Assembly: GCA_910575625.1 (NCBI GenBank)
Contig: CAJTFD010000004.1
Location: 62,001-126,000, forward strand
Reading direction: 5' to 3'
Origin: Clostridia bacterium
Lineage (GTDB): Bacteria > Bacillota > Clostridia > Lachnospirales > Lachnospiraceae
DNA: 64,000 nucleotides
Position 1 is the stretch's first letter; the number at the start of each line of letters is the position of its first letter. The notes beneath the pieces were generated by a model that was not told the origin of the DNA, did no database searches, and saw nothing but the letters and a program-made list of their open reading frames with translations. Below, piece by piece: positions 1-9,670 of this stretch. A program made the translations under genes and the position numbers.

Positions 1-674
1 TCACCTGTGAAAAGGACCAGACCTATGCGCTGTACAACCTGACCCAGGACCAGCTGGCCCATACGCTGATGCCGGTGGGGGACTACACAAAGGACGAAAT
101 CCGGCAGATCGCCGCACAGGCGGGACTGCCTGTGGCCCAGAAACCGGACAGCCAGGAGATCTGTTTTGTGCCAGATGGGGACTATGCCGGATTCATCGAC
201 CGTTCTTTGCCGGAACCCGTGCCGCCGGGGGATTTCGTCAATACGAAGGGCGAGAAGATCGGAAGGCACAAGGGCATCACCCACTACACGATCGGACAGC
301 GCAAGGGCCTGGGGCTTTCCATGGGCCATCCCGTCTTTGTGGCCGCGATCCGGCCCCAGAGCAATGAGGTGGTCATCGGGGAGTCGGAGGATATCTTTGC
401 ACCGGCTCTTTTATGCAGCCATGTGAATCATATGGCATGTGAACAGATCGAGGACGGGACGGCAGTGACGGCGAAGATACGCTATAACCACAGAGGGGCC
501 GCCTGTCGTATCTATAAGAGCGCGGGGGACGAGATCTGCTGTCTCTTTGAGGAACCCCAGAGGGCGATCACGCCGGGACAGGCGGTGGTCTTTTATGAGG
601 GCGATACGGTCTTGGGCGGCGGTGTGATCGAAAGGGCTTTACAGGAAACGGATATAGATCTATATATAAGATGA
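1..674 (+). CDS. mnmA: tRNA 2-thiouridylase MnmA, C-terminal part (5' end outside window)
   Basis: The reading frame is open from base 3, so the gene enters from the left; about 223 codons are visible. The start of the visible part (KDQTYALYNLTQDQL, then MPVGDYTKDEIR) is the core of MnmA. SQEICFVPDG holds the second catalytic cysteine, which takes part in persulfide transfer. The rest is the central and C-terminal beta-barrel region that grips the tRNA. The enzyme thiolates U34 of tRNA-Lys, Glu and Gln in the cytosol, using ATP and sulfur relayed from a cysteine desulfurase. The missing N-terminus should carry the PP-loop ATP site. It ends at TGA 672-674, 41 bases before the ATPase start. Family assignment is firm. 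Confidence 0.95.
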   Translation, partial: TCEKDQTYALYNLTQDQLAHTLMPVGDYTKDEIRQIAAQAGLPVAQKPDSQEICFVPDGDYAGFIDRSLPEPVPPGDFVNTKGEKIGRHKGITHYTIGQRKGLGLSMGHPVFVAAIRPQSNEVVIGESEDIFAPALLCSHVNHMACEQIEDGTAVTAKIRYNHRGAACRIYKSAGDEICCLFEEPQRAITPGQAVVFYEGDTVLGGGVIERALQETDIDLYIR

Positions 675-715
675 TCTATGAGAGATGATCTGATGGAAGA
701 TGATGAGGAGTGCAG

Positions 716-3079
716 ATGACAGGATTAACGCAGGAGCAGGTACAGGCGCAGATCGAAGCCGGCAACGTGAATATCAATGAGAATCCAAATACCCGGACGT
801 ATAAGCAGATCATCCTAGAGAACACGCTGACTTTTTTTAATTTCATCAATGCCGTACTCCTGGTGTTGGTGCTGGTGGTGGGCTCTTACAAAAACGCTGC
901 CTTTGTGGGGATCATCGTGATCAACACTGTGATCGGGATCATCCAGGAGATACGGGCGAAGAAGACCCTGGATAAACTGGCGATCTTAACAGCCAGCATG
1001 TCGGTGGTGGTCCGGGATGGGCAGGAGGTAAAGATCCCTACAGAGGAACTGGTCCTGGGAGATGTGGTGCTGCTGCGATCTGGGGATCAGATCCCAGCCG
1101 ACGCGGTCGTACAGGAGGGTGACCTGGAGGTTAACGAATCCCTGCTCACCGGGGAGGCCGACACGCTGGTGAAAAACGCGGGGGACGATCTGTTCTCCGG
1201 GAGTTTTGTCACTTCCGGACAGGCGTACTGCCAGGTGATCCATGTGGGCAAGGAGAATTATGCGGCCAAGATCACCGGGGAGGCCAAGGAGTTCCGCCGG
1301 CATCACTCCGAGCTGCGGGATTCCCTGAATAAGATCTTAAAAGTGGTGGGTATCATCATCCTGCCTCTGGGCATCGCCCTGTTTTACAAACAATTTTACT
1401 GGGCGCATAACTCTTTTCGGGATTCCATCGTCAGCACGGTGGCGGCTGTCCTGGGGATGATCCCGGAGGGGCTGGTCTTGCTCACCAGCGTGGCGCTGAC
1501 CCTGGGGACCATGCGTCTGGCGAAAGAAAAGACGCTGGTGCAGGAATTGTTCTGTATCGAGACGCTGGCCCGGGTGGACACCCTGTGTCTGGATAAGACC
1601 GGGACGATCACGGAGGGGTCCATGTGTGTGGAGCAGGTGATCCCGCTCAAGGTGGAAGAGAACGTTGGGGATATCATGGGGAACCTGATGGGGGTCCTGG
1701 AAGATAACAACGCCACGTTCCAGGCGCTGCGGGAGTATTTTCCGGGGCGCAGGGAGTATCTTTTGGACCATGTGATCCCATTTTCCTCAGAACGGAAATA
1801 CAGCGGGGGTTGTTTTAAGGAGGAGGGGACGTACCTTCTGGGGGCGGTCCAGTTCCTGTTTCCGCAGAAAGAAAAACTGGATGGGGATCTGGAGAAACAG
1901 TGCATGGAATATGCCCGCCAGGGATACCGGGTCCTGGTCCTGGCTCACAGCCCGGAAAAAAATGAACAGGCAGAACTGCCACCCGGACTTGAGCCGCTGG
2001 CTATGCTCCTATTGACGGATGTGATCCGAAAGGAAGCGGCGGATACGTTTGCTTTTTTTAAGGAACAGGGCGTGGATCTCAAAGTGATCTCCGGGGACGA
2101 TCCGGTCACGGTGGCCGCGATCGCGAAGAAAGCGGGACTTGATACGGCAGACCGGTATATCGACGCGGCCACGCTCATGGATGCGGAGAGTATGAAAAAA
2201 GCTGTGGGCGAGTATAGTGTATTCGGAAGGGTCACGCCTCAGCAGAAAAAAGAGATGGTCCTGGCTCTGCAGGAGAACGGACATACTGTGGCCATGACCG
2301 GGGACGGTGTCAATGATGTCCTGGCCCTGAAGGAGGCGGATTGCAGCGTGGCGATGGCTTCCGGAAGTGAGGCGGCAAAAAATATCGCCAATGTGGTGCT
2401 GCTGGATTCCAACTTTGCATCCATGCCCCATATCGTAGACCAGGGGCGGAAGGTGATCAACAACATCCGGACGGCTGCGTCCATGTTTTTGATCAAGACT
2501 TTTTTTTCTGTCTGTCTGTCCCTGCTGACCATATTTTTTGGTGATGCCTATCCTTTTGAGCCCATACAGATGTCGCTGATCAGTGCATGTGCGGTGGGGA
2601 TCCCCACGTTTTTGCTGGCCCAGGAATCCAATTTTCAGAAGGTGGACAATACGTTTTTGCGCCATGTGTTCATGAATGCGCTGCCCACGGCGTTTACGAT
2701 CACGCTGTGTGTATTTGGGATCATGCTGGTGTGTCAGGATGTGTACCATTCCGATGAGATGCTGTCGACAGCCTGTGTTTTGGTGACGGGGTGGAGTTAC
2801 ATGGCGGCGCTGCGCACGGTGTACCAGCCTTTGAATACATTCCGGAAGGTGATCATCACGGGGATGCAGATCTTGTTTTTCGGAGGGGCTTTGATCTTCC
2901 AGAAGCTGTTGAATTTTAAAGGGTTGGAGTTCGGCATGATCATCCTGGTCTTTTTCCTGATGACTGTCTCGCCGGGGATCATTGAATTTTTGACCAGTAT
3001 GCTGAACCGGCTGCGCGTCTCCATTGAGGAGAAACGCGCCGGGCGGCAGGCAGAGAAGGAGAAGATCCGGTTAAGATAG
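716..3079 (+). CDS. P-type cation-transporting ATPase, CtpE-like
   Basis: Integral membrane ion pump of 787 residues. Visible motifs are the actuator loop TGEAD, the membrane motif IPEGLVLL (about residue 250), the phosphorylation site DKTGT with Asp293, the nucleotide-binding KYSGG, and the hinge GDGVNDVLALKEAD (about 530). A helix-rich C-terminal region follows. PEGL in the fourth membrane helix is the pattern of CtpE-type pumps linked to calcium or manganese; the ion cannot be decided from sequence. I chose ATG 716 because GAGGAG lies 5 bases upstream at 705-710; a GTG at 710 would overlap that ribosome-binding site. Probably cotranscribed with mnmA. No clear poly-T terminator follows, only a tandem ggttaagata repeat. 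Confidence 0.88.
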   Translation: MTGLTQEQVQAQIEAGNVNINENPNTRTYKQIILENTLTFFNFINAVLLVLVLVVGSYKNAAFVGIIVINTVIGIIQEIRAKKTLDKLAILTASMSVVVRDGQEVKIPTEELVLGDVVLLRSGDQIPADAVVQEGDLEVNESLLTGEADTLVKNAGDDLFSGSFVTSGQAYCQVIHVGKENYAAKITGEAKEFRRHHSELRDSLNKILKVVGIIILPLGIALFYKQFYWAHNSFRDSIVSTVAAVLGMIPEGLVLLTSVALTLGTMRLAKEKTLVQELFCIETLARVDTLCLDKTGTITEGSMCVEQVIPLKVEENVGDIMGNLMGVLEDNNATFQALREYFPGRREYLLDHVIPFSSERKYSGGCFKEEGTYLLGAVQFLFPQKEKLDGDLEKQCMEYARQGYRVLVLAHSPEKNEQAELPPGLEPLAMLLLTDVIRKEAADTFAFFKEQGVDLKVISGDDPVTVAAIAKKAGLDTADRYIDAATLMDAESMKKAVGEYSVFGRVTPQQKKEMVLALQENGHTVAMTGDGVNDVLALKEADCSVAMASGSEAAKNIANVVLLDSNFASMPHIVDQGRKVINNIRTAASMFLIKTFFSVCLSLLTIFFGDAYPFEPIQMSLISACAVGIPTFLLAQESNFQKVDNTFLRHVFMNALPTAFTITLCVFGIMLVCQDVYHSDEMLSTACVLVTGWSYMAALRTVYQPLNTFRKVIITGMQILFFGGALIFQKLLNFKGLEFGMIILVFFLMTVSPGIIEFLTSMLNRLRVSIEEKRAGRQAEKEKIRLR

Positions 3080-3152
3080 GTTAAGATAGGTTGAGATCAG
3101 GTTATGGATCTGACTGTGATCTTGAAGGTCTGCTCCCATCGGTTTTCATCGG

Positions 3153-3974
3153 TCAATCCGGGAGTGGGAGGAAGCGGGGAGTGCGTTCTTCAAAGATCGT
3201 ATAGTGGGTGAATCCGCAGGAACGCAGAAGCCCTCCGATCTTCTCGTAAGAGAAAGCCACATGTTCCGGGGAGTGGGCGTCGGACCCCAGAGTCAGCAGT
3301 TCGCCGCCCATCTGGCGGTAACGGGTCAGGATCTCCTCGCAGGGGTTGGGGTGGCCCAGGCCGTAGCGGAAACCGGAGGTGTTGCATTCCAGGGCGATCC
3401 CTCTGTCGATGAGTTTTTGCAGGATCGCTTCTAATATATCTGCGTATTTCTCATAGGTATAGTCTCGGTTCTGGTTTGGGCCGTAGCGGACGATGTAATC
3501 CAGATGTCCGTAGGAATCCATGGCGGAGAAAGCCTCCAGGTTTTCTAAAATGGTGGTGAAATACCGTTCGTATGCGGCCGCTTCTGACCTGCCCTCAAAG
3601 AAATCCTTGTAATAGGGATCCATGCCGTCCACCAGGTGGGAGGAGCCGATGCAGTAGTCAAAAGGGTATTGCCGGATGTAATCTGTATAAAATTCTTTCA
3701 GATGGGGCTGTAAGCCCAGTTCGATGCCGAAAGAGATGCGGATCTGGCTGCTGTATTTCTGGGAGAGGGCTCTGTAAGTCTCCAGGTAGGCCGGCGTGTC
3801 CACGCTGAAATCAATGTGGTGGTCGGTGGGGAAATCTTTGTCGATGTGCTCGGTGAAGCAGATGTGGGTTAGGCCCTTTTTGACGGCGCTTTGGATCATA
3901 TCCTCCATGGGCGCCTGGCTGTCCCCGGAAAATGAGCTGTGCATATGGAAATCTGTGGTCGGTATCTTGTTCAT
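3153..3974 (-). CDS. PHP-family phosphatase, histidinol-phosphatase HisJ type
   Basis: A 273-residue soluble enzyme. The N-terminus TDFHMHSSFSGD carries the HxH metal-binding pair of the PHP fold. Further ligands are seen in FTEHIDKD, the ELGLQPH region, GSSHLVDG and LGSDAHSPEHV. This pattern and length match HisJ-type histidinol-phosphatases, which remove phosphate from L-histidinol phosphate in histidine synthesis; related PHP phosphoesterases with other substrates cannot be excluded. AAAGGAG lies about 9 bases before the ATG. No other his gene is nearby, so the gene stands alone, convergent with the P-type ATPase and divergent from tRNA-Thr. Confidence 0.82.
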   Translation of the reverse strand: MNKIPTTDFHMHSSFSGDSQAPMEDMIQSAVKKGLTHICFTEHIDKDFPTDHHIDFSVDTPAYLETYRALSQKYSSQIRISFGIELGLQPHLKEFYTDYIRQYPFDYCIGSSHLVDGMDPYYKDFFEGRSEAAAYERYFTTILENLEAFSAMDSYGHLDYIVRYGPNQNRDYTYEKYADILEAILQKLIDRGIALECNTSGFRYGLGHPNPCEEILTRYRQMGGELLTLGSDAHSPEHVAFSYEKIGGLLRSCGFTHYTIFEERTPRFLPLPD

Positions 3975-4069
3975 GATCGAAAACTCCTTTGTGTTCGTTT
4001 GTGTGTCTGTCTGGATGTATTATAGCATATGTTGGATAAAATTTTTGCTGAATTTTTTTAGATTTGGTC

Positions 4070-4098
4070 TTGAAATTTTTTTTGGATCGGTATATAAT
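4070..4098 (+). promoter_or_regulatory. Sigma-A promoter of tRNA-Thr
   Basis: TTGAAA (4070-4075), a 17-base spacer, then TATAAT (4093-4098), about 22 bases before the tRNA. Near-perfect consensus with ideal spacing. Confidence 0.85.
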
Positions 4099-4120
4099 AG
4101 CGTTTGTGTGAAACGCACGT

Positions 4121-4193
4121 GCTGGAATAGCTCAGTTGGTAGAGCACTTCACTCGTAATGAAGGGGTCGAGGGTTCGAGTCCCTTTTCCAGCT
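4121..4193 (+). tRNA. tRNA-Thr (anticodon CGU)
   Basis: A full cloverleaf can be drawn: acceptor GCTGGAA/TTCCAGC, D stem GCTC/GAGC, anticodon stem CTTCA/TGAAG with a seven-base loop and anticodon CGT at 4154-4156, and T arm GAGGG-TTCGAGT-CCCTT. It decodes ACG threonine codons. The CCA end is not encoded (bases after the acceptor are TTAT). It has its own promoter and terminator, so it is a single-gene transcript. Confidence 0.95.
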
Positions 4194-4203
4194 TATCTGT
4201 GAG

Positions 4204-4247
4204 ATGCCGCAATCCCAGAGACATAGAGGGATTGCGGCATTTTTTTG
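4204..4247 (+). terminator. Rho-independent terminator of tRNA-Thr
   Basis: Perfect 13-bp stem ATGCCGCAATCCC / GGGATTGCGGCAT followed at once by a run of T. From here to about 4490 I see no gene or clear signal. Confidence 0.9.
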
Positions 4248-4490
4248 TCCCGATCCAGGAGTCAGACTGCAGAAGGCCCTGTCCGCTATGCTTTTATTAT
4301 ACAGAGAAAAGTCCCATTATCCAATACATAACGCACAAGGGTCTGCCGTACGATCCATGCTTTCTACAGGATCTAGATGGCCTTAAAACGCGTCTGTCAT
4401 CTCATGCTGTTTTTCTTACATTTTATGAAAAAAAGATTGATTATCGTCCACAATATGATAATATGATCATAGGGTAAATATTTTCATCAC

Positions 4491-4545
4491 AGAGTGTGTT
4501 TGAAAACCGCTTTCTGAGTATGTCGTCTGCGGAATGTTGGGAAAG
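4491..4545 (+). repeat. Degenerate copy of the palindromic repeat, upstream of the first surface gene
   Basis: AGAGTGTGTTTGAAAACCGC at 4491-4510 resembles the left arm of the intact element at 25428-25501. The following CTTTCTGAGTATG...GCGGAATG stretch resembles the leader of the second surface gene near 10028-10062. Only one arm is recognisable, so this is a decayed or partial copy. It sits in the leader just before the ribosome-binding site. Confidence 0.5.
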
Positions 4546-4600
4546 GAGGCGTGTGAAAGAAAAAGATCAAATGGAAGATCAAAAAAGAAAGGAGCGATCT

Positions 4601-7600
4601 ATGAAAGGGAGCCGCTATAAGAAATTACTTGCAGTCTCACTTGCGGTATCATTGTCTGTCACAATGGCGTCGTCTGGCATCTTTGCATCGGATACCGGTC
4701 ATGCACTGGAAATAGAGCAAGATGCAGGATGGGATACCGGAAACGGGACAGTCTCAGATGATACTCTTCTTGGGAATCCAGAGGATCTTTCATCTGCAGA
4801 TACAGAAAATGAAAAAAATAATGCCCAGACAGATTTTTCAGGACAGGAGGATCTATATGAGAGCATAGAGATCACACCCAGAAGGACCGTCTACTATATA
4901 GGATCCGGCGATGCGCAGGGGGATGACGACGATCCATCCGGGGGCCACATCGGCGATGACATGTACATTGAGTTACATAAGAAGGATGGGACCACAGAAT
5001 CTTATGATAACTGGTCGAGTCTTCCTTACGCGGACACATATGGCGGGTACGGGCTGAGACTGGACGGTTCTCCTTGCAGATACCCTGATATCGATACCTT
5101 CATCTCGGAAGGCGGGACGGCAGGAGAGCAGACTGTGGAAGTGTCCTACTGCGGCATGACGGCTTCTTACACGGTGACCCTGGAGGAGGCCCCATATGAA
5201 GATACCAGGACCGGGCAGGAGCCGGATGAAACCCGATCGATGGGAAACAGGGCGAGCACCAGTGCCATAACAACAGAGACGGATTCTGTGGAATCAATAG
5301 AAGTTGCGAAAGATCCAGATAAGATCATGTATTTCAGTGAACGCGACACTCAGGTCGACCTCTACGGCATGATACTTTCCGTTAATTATACGGACGGCCG
5401 TACAGAGACGATCTCTTTCAATGATCACACCAATGGCAGCAATCCTAAGGTGGAAACTAGCATCGGGACCGTCGAGGCAGTCTTAATGGGTAGTTGGGGA
5501 GAACGTTCCTTGGAGATCACATATAGAGATAAAAAATGTGTGATTCCTCTCAAGAAGACAGAGTGGGAAACGGCGTATCCTGTCAAAATGGTGGATCAGG
5601 GGGATTATCCTACGGTTTTGACAGAAGCTGAGCCATACCGTGTATATTCCTTTTGTCCATCTGAAACGAAACTCTACAATTTCTTTAGCTACAGCAGCAC
5701 CTCTGTGCAAACTTATGTCGAATTATTTGACGAGAATGATAGGATTGCTGAGGACGCTAATAGCGGCGGAAATAATAAATTCTGTCTTTCAAAAACATTG
5801 AGCGCTAACACGGATTACTATTTTGTTGTGTCAAATAGGATTTTTGGGACTGAGGCAGACTTTACCTGCTACCTGAGTTCCACCATATCTTCACTTTCCG
5901 ATCTGGGCGTGAAAGAGCTGGATGTGACCAAAGCCCCGAAAGATACCTGGTACGATTTTGAAACGGGCTTGATACGTGCCGATTCCTTGAAGATCAAGGG
6001 CACGGAATACGAGGTCACCTACGACAATGGCTGGAAACGTACAGAAAAAGTTGAAACAGGTATTGATGCTGGTGGAACTAAAGCAGATATCCGCGGTAAG
6101 ACCCTGTCCGTCGAATGGAAATATACGTTCACAGATGGCGGCTATACTTACGTAGACAAAAACAGAGAGGATAATGCACTCATCTATACATATGATGGGC
6201 AGTCGAAAGAGATCTCGGTCAGCTTTAATGCGCCAAACCCCGTGAAATCCATAACTGTCACGAAGAGCCCATGGGGAGACTGGAAGCCTTATCAATATGT
6301 GGTAAGCGATAAGAACCTCTGGCCGTCAGGGGACGTTACCTTAGAGCTCAAGTATACCAATGGAGCTAGTAAAACTGTCACATGGCATTTCGGGGATTCA
6401 GGTTTTGATGAAGAAGATGAGAACGGATACTGGATGCGTGTAGACATAAAAGGGAGCGGTGATATCCAGACGGGATCAGAGAATGCGGTCGTGATCTCCT
6501 ATATGGGGCGCGAAGCCGAGATTCCCATTACGGTCGTGGAAGACTCCGTAGGATCCATAAAGATCCTTCAAGAACCGGAAAAGAAAGGATATTACCCCTT
6601 TGAAGAAACTGTCGATCTGAATGGCATGAATGCAGAGATCACTTACAAGGATGGAAAAAAGCAGATAGTAGAAGTATCTGAAAATACAGCCACGCCCACA
6701 GTGCCAGCTACAGAAGGCTGCTATGGTGGAAAACTGACTTCTTTTTTCGGCCCTTCAAAGACAGTGTGGATCAGCTATATGGGATATACCCAGGAGCTGG
6801 CGTCTTGTAAAAAACGGGGATTTACAGAGATGGAGTCCATAAAACTGGAAGCAGGAAAAGAACAAGAGATTGTTTTAAGTGATGAAATACCCTATCAGAT
6901 CTTCTCGTTTACACCTTCTGGATCCGCAGCTTACAAACTCAGCTGGAGTCATAATGGCTATTATGATGCTGCTATCAATATCTATAATGCTGCAAATAAA
7001 GAATTGGCTCATGCTGATTCGTTTGCCAAAGAACTGCCTTATGAAATGATCGGAGGCCAGAGCTATTATATAGCCTTGATCTACAAGGGCGAATTCGAAC
7101 AGAACTATACCGATCTCATTTCCATCAACAAACAGGCAGACACTGAAGAACAAGAGATTTCAGAGATCCCTCTTTTGGTAGATGGACCGTCAGCCGGAAT
7201 GGCCCTGCCGGACCTTGCGGGAGAAGAATCCGAGCAATACTATATATCCGAATGGAGCTGGCTGAATGATGAAGAGGACGACGGGATTGCCGACTATGGG
7301 AAAAAACACCAGTTTAAGGCGGTTCTGCGGACCAAAGTCCATCCGTTTGCCTCCTCAATAAAAGTCACGGTGAATGGCAAAAACGTTACAGATAGATCTC
7401 TGAGCAGCAATGGAGATCTGACGATCTGCTATACGTTCCCATCCTATACCAAGTTCAAGATCACAATTCCGAAGGCAGAAGGGTATACGCTGGATGAGAG
7501 CCAAAATACAGTGTCAGGAGAGGCCGGGTACGGGCTCGACTACATCTTCCGCTATATCAAAGACAAGGAAAATGACAGCAACAGCGAGCTGATCGTAAAA

Positions 7601-9628
7601 GTCGGAGACACTGTATTGACCCCCAATGAAAACGGATACTATGTGATCGAAAATATAACCCAAAATACGACTGTAACTGTAAAACGGAACGATATGACCG
7701 CAGATCCCGACGAGTCCAGACTGACACTTTATAACAGGAGCAGCAGCGTTCTTGATGTCCTGATCGGAAGACTGAACCACAGTCTTTCGGATAATGAAAC
7801 CGGTGAAAAGACACTCCCGGTCTTAGAGAGCTATTCGGATGGAGGCGAGGACCAGTTCTTCTTCGGATGGTACCAGGAGAAAGACCCGGACTGGAACGGA
7901 ACGGGAACCCGTTTCACCTCACAGAGCATATTGGCAAAACCAGAGTATTCCCTTTACGCCAGATGGGGAAAAGGAACCTTTTCCCATACGACGGACCAGG
8001 GAGATGTAAACTGTAAGATCATATCCATCGACGAATCCGATGGGATAAAAGTAGAGATAGGAAAGGTCCCCGTATCGGAAGATGGCACCGTCCAGATCCC
8101 GGCAAAGATCGACTGGAATGAGAATGCAGACTTAAAAGGTCTGGGGATCGGATTTTCCGACTGCAGCGTGACTGCGATCTCAGACAACGCATTTTCCGGG
8201 GACTCTGCGATCGGGCAGGTCAGCCTGCCGGACACGCTGGAAAAGATCGGAGCGAATGCATTTAAAGATTGTACGGGGCTTCAGGAGATTTCCATCCCAG
8301 CGTCTGTAGACACTGTCCCAGAAGGCGCTTTCCAGGGATGTACCGGCCTTACTCACGTCCGTCTGGAAGAAGGCGTGACGAAGATCGATGCCAACGCATT
8401 CAGCGGCTGTAACAGCCTGCAGACCATCGTCCTTCCGGACACCCTCGAAGAAGTGGGTGAAAGTGCATTTGACAAAAATGAAAATAAAAACATCAACCTT
8501 GTATGCAGCGACGCTAAGAAAGAAACTCCTGTCATAAAAGCTGTAGAGGAGATGACAGGGGTCAGCGCGGTCGCTATAGACGTGAAGATCGAACCTTCTT
8601 CCGACTCAGTGCAGTTCACAGAGGACGATCCTGCGAAAACCTTTACCGCATCTGTCTCTGTGAATGGTGTGATCGATCCGGACCGTAAGATAACCTGGAA
8701 ATATCCGGATACCCAGGATCACTACCAGTTCGAGGTAAATGAGGAAGAAAACAGCCTCACCGTGACACCTCTGCAGGTGACGGCAGACGGCGTGGCAGTG
8801 ACGATCCAGGCGGTTGATGAAGGATCTGGAAAATATAAAGCCGTTACATTGACCACAATAGCAAACGATGACCCAAACACTCCAACGGTAACGCCCACGG
8901 TAACGCCGTCAGGAACGCCCACGGGTACACCCACGGTAACGCCGTCGGTAACGCCCACGGCAACACCATCGGTAACGCCCACGGGTACACCGTCAGCAAC
9001 ACCTACGGTAACGCCCACGGTAACGCCGACGCCATCTACGACCCCCATACCGACAGGGACCATAACTCCTGCACCGCAGCCCAAAGCATCCCAGGTACTC
9101 AAGAGCAGATACGACTCAAAAGGGAGAAGGCTGAAAGTGAAGGCCGGATCCAGGCTGACACAGGTGATCACGGGAGCTGAGACAAACATTACTTTTGGAT
9201 CTTCCAACACAAAAATAGCAAAGGTTGGAAAGACGACCGGCGTGATCAGGTTTGTCGGAGTTGGAAAAGTAGTCATCACAGCAAAAGCTGCAGAGTCCAA
9301 GGAGTATAGAGCAGCGAGCAAAAAAACAACCTTTTATGTGATCCCCAAGACAGCCAAGGTAAGAGCCTTAAGATCCAACAAAAAAGGGCAAGTGACCGTC
9401 AAAGGCAGAAATGGGGCAAAAGACAACGACGGATACCAGATCCAATATAAGCAGAACGGGAAGACCAGGAAAGTTATCGTCAAAGGCAAAAGATCTGTGA
9501 CAAAGACATTCAAGAACCTGAGATCCGGCAAGACCTTCAAAGTGAGGATGCGCGCTTATAAAAAGGTAGGCAATGTGACCTACTATGGAAAATATGGAAA
9601 ATGGAAGACCCTTAAAAGAGTAAAGTAG
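4601..9628 (+). CDS. Large secreted multidomain surface protein, BspA-like (paralogue 1)
   Basis: 1675 residues with a signal peptide (KKLLAVSLAVSLSVTMASSGIFAS). In order: Ig-like modules from about 85, 228, 435, 547 and 649 (pattern IxVxxxPxKxxYxxxxxxxDLxGM); two PPC-like beta-sandwiches near 340-430 and 760-845; an InlB/Flg_new-like strand motif with FFGWYQ and LYARWGKG near 1085-1125; three BspA-type leucine-rich repeats (AFxxCxxLxxxxLPxxLxxI) at about 1183-1295; a Thr-Pro linker near 1427-1492; a Big_2-like domain; and a basic Fn3-like domain at the end. There is no LPXTG or C-terminal membrane helix. Start chosen at ATG 4601 after AAAGGAG, where the signal peptide begins; the frame stays open to a GTG at 4496. 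Probably an adhesin or glycan-binding protein, by inference. Tandem paralogue of the next gene. Confidence 0.8.
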   Translation: MKGSRYKKLLAVSLAVSLSVTMASSGIFASDTGHALEIEQDAGWDTGNGTVSDDTLLGNPEDLSSADTENEKNNAQTDFSGQEDLYESIEITPRRTVYYIGSGDAQGDDDDPSGGHIGDDMYIELHKKDGTTESYDNWSSLPYADTYGGYGLRLDGSPCRYPDIDTFISEGGTAGEQTVEVSYCGMTASYTVTLEEAPYEDTRTGQEPDETRSMGNRASTSAITTETDSVESIEVAKDPDKIMYFSERDTQVDLYGMILSVNYTDGRTETISFNDHTNGSNPKVETSIGTVEAVLMGSWGERSLEITYRDKKCVIPLKKTEWETAYPVKMVDQGDYPTVLTEAEPYRVYSFCPSETKLYNFFSYSSTSVQTYVELFDENDRIAEDANSGGNNKFCLSKTLSANTDYYFVVSNRIFGTEADFTCYLSSTISSLSDLGVKELDVTKAPKDTWYDFETGLIRADSLKIKGTEYEVTYDNGWKRTEKVETGIDAGGTKADIRGKTLSVEWKYTFTDGGYTYVDKNREDNALIYTYDGQSKEISVSFNAPNPVKSITVTKSPWGDWKPYQYVVSDKNLWPSGDVTLELKYTNGASKTVTWHFGDSGFDEEDENGYWMRVDIKGSGDIQTGSENAVVISYMGREAEIPITVVEDSVGSIKILQEPEKKGYYPFEETVDLNGMNAEITYKDGKKQIVEVSENTATPTVPATEGCYGGKLTSFFGPSKTVWISYMGYTQELASCKKRGFTEMESIKLEAGKEQEIVLSDEIPYQIFSFTPSGSAAYKLSWSHNGYYDAAINIYNAANKELAHADSFAKELPYEMIGGQSYYIALIYKGEFEQNYTDLISINKQADTEEQEISEIPLLVDGPSAGMALPDLAGEESEQYYISEWSWLNDEEDDGIADYGKKHQFKAVLRTKVHPFASSIKVTVNGKNVTDRSLSSNGDLTICYTFPSYTKFKITIPKAEGYTLDESQNTVSGEAGYGLDYIFRYIKDKENDSNSELIVKVGDTVLTPNENGYYVIENITQNTTVTVKRNDMTADPDESRLTLYNRSSSVLDVLIGRLNHSLSDNETGEKTLPVLESYSDGGEDQFFFGWYQEKDPDWNGTGTRFTSQSILAKPEYSLYARWGKGTFSHTTDQGDVNCKIISIDESDGIKVEIGKVPVSEDGTVQIPAKIDWNENADLKGLGIGFSDCSVTAISDNAFSGDSAIGQVSLPDTLEKIGANAFKDCTGLQEISIPASVDTVPEGAFQGCTGLTHVRLEEGVTKIDANAFSGCNSLQTIVLPDTLEEVGESAFDKNENKNINLVCSDAKKETPVIKAVEEMTGVSAVAIDVKIEPSSDSVQFTEDDPAKTFTASVSVNGVIDPDRKITWKYPDTQDHYQFEVNEEENSLTVTPLQVTADGVAVTIQAVDEGSGKYKAVTLTTIANDDPNTPTVTPTVTPSGTPTGTPTVTPSVTPTATPSVTPTGTPSATPTVTPTVTPTPSTTPIPTGTITPAPQPKASQVLKSRYDSKGRRLKVKAGSRLTQVITGAETNITFGSSNTKIAKVGKTTGVIRFVGVGKVVITAKAAESKEYRAASKKTTFYVIPKTAKVRALRSNKKGQVTVKGRNGAKDNDGYQIQYKQNGKTRKVIVKGKRSVTKTFKNLRSGKTFKVRMRAYKKVGNVTYYGKYGKWKTLKRVK
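8881..9060 (+). repeat. Short-period tandem repeat encoding the Thr-Pro linker
   Basis: Imperfect 12-base units of the type acg-gta-acg-ccc encode a TVTP/TGTP/SVTP array. Third-position and unit variation shows repeated duplication and slippage. Such linkers are usually extended, O-glycosylatable stalks. A shorter, more diverged version lies at 16156-16290 in the paralogue. Confidence 0.85.
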
Positions 9629-9670
9629 GGATCGGGAAGGATCTTATCCTGCATACTACAGTACAGAGAG

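Noticed and set aside
3062-3095. Tandem ggttaagata repeat after the P-type ATPase gene as a terminator
   Set aside because: No stem and T-run; likely slippage at the gene end.
4266-4285. Possible IS end remnant near the tRNA (AGTCAGACTGCAGAAGG)
   Set aside because: Only about ten bases resemble the IS terminal repeat, with no second end nearby.
4496-4600. Upstream GTG start of surface protein 1
   Set aside because: It would put 35 charged residues before the signal peptide; ATG 4601 has a proper ribosome-binding site and aligns with paralogue 2.
8881-9060. CRISPR-like regular repeat
   Set aside because: Units are 12 bases with no unique spacers and lie in a coding frame.
8722-9321. A 199-codon minus-strand frame with VGVTVGVPDGV repeats
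   Set aside because: It is the mirror of the Thr-Pro repeat in the surface gene; repeats without stops on one strand tend to be open on the other. No ribosome-binding site.
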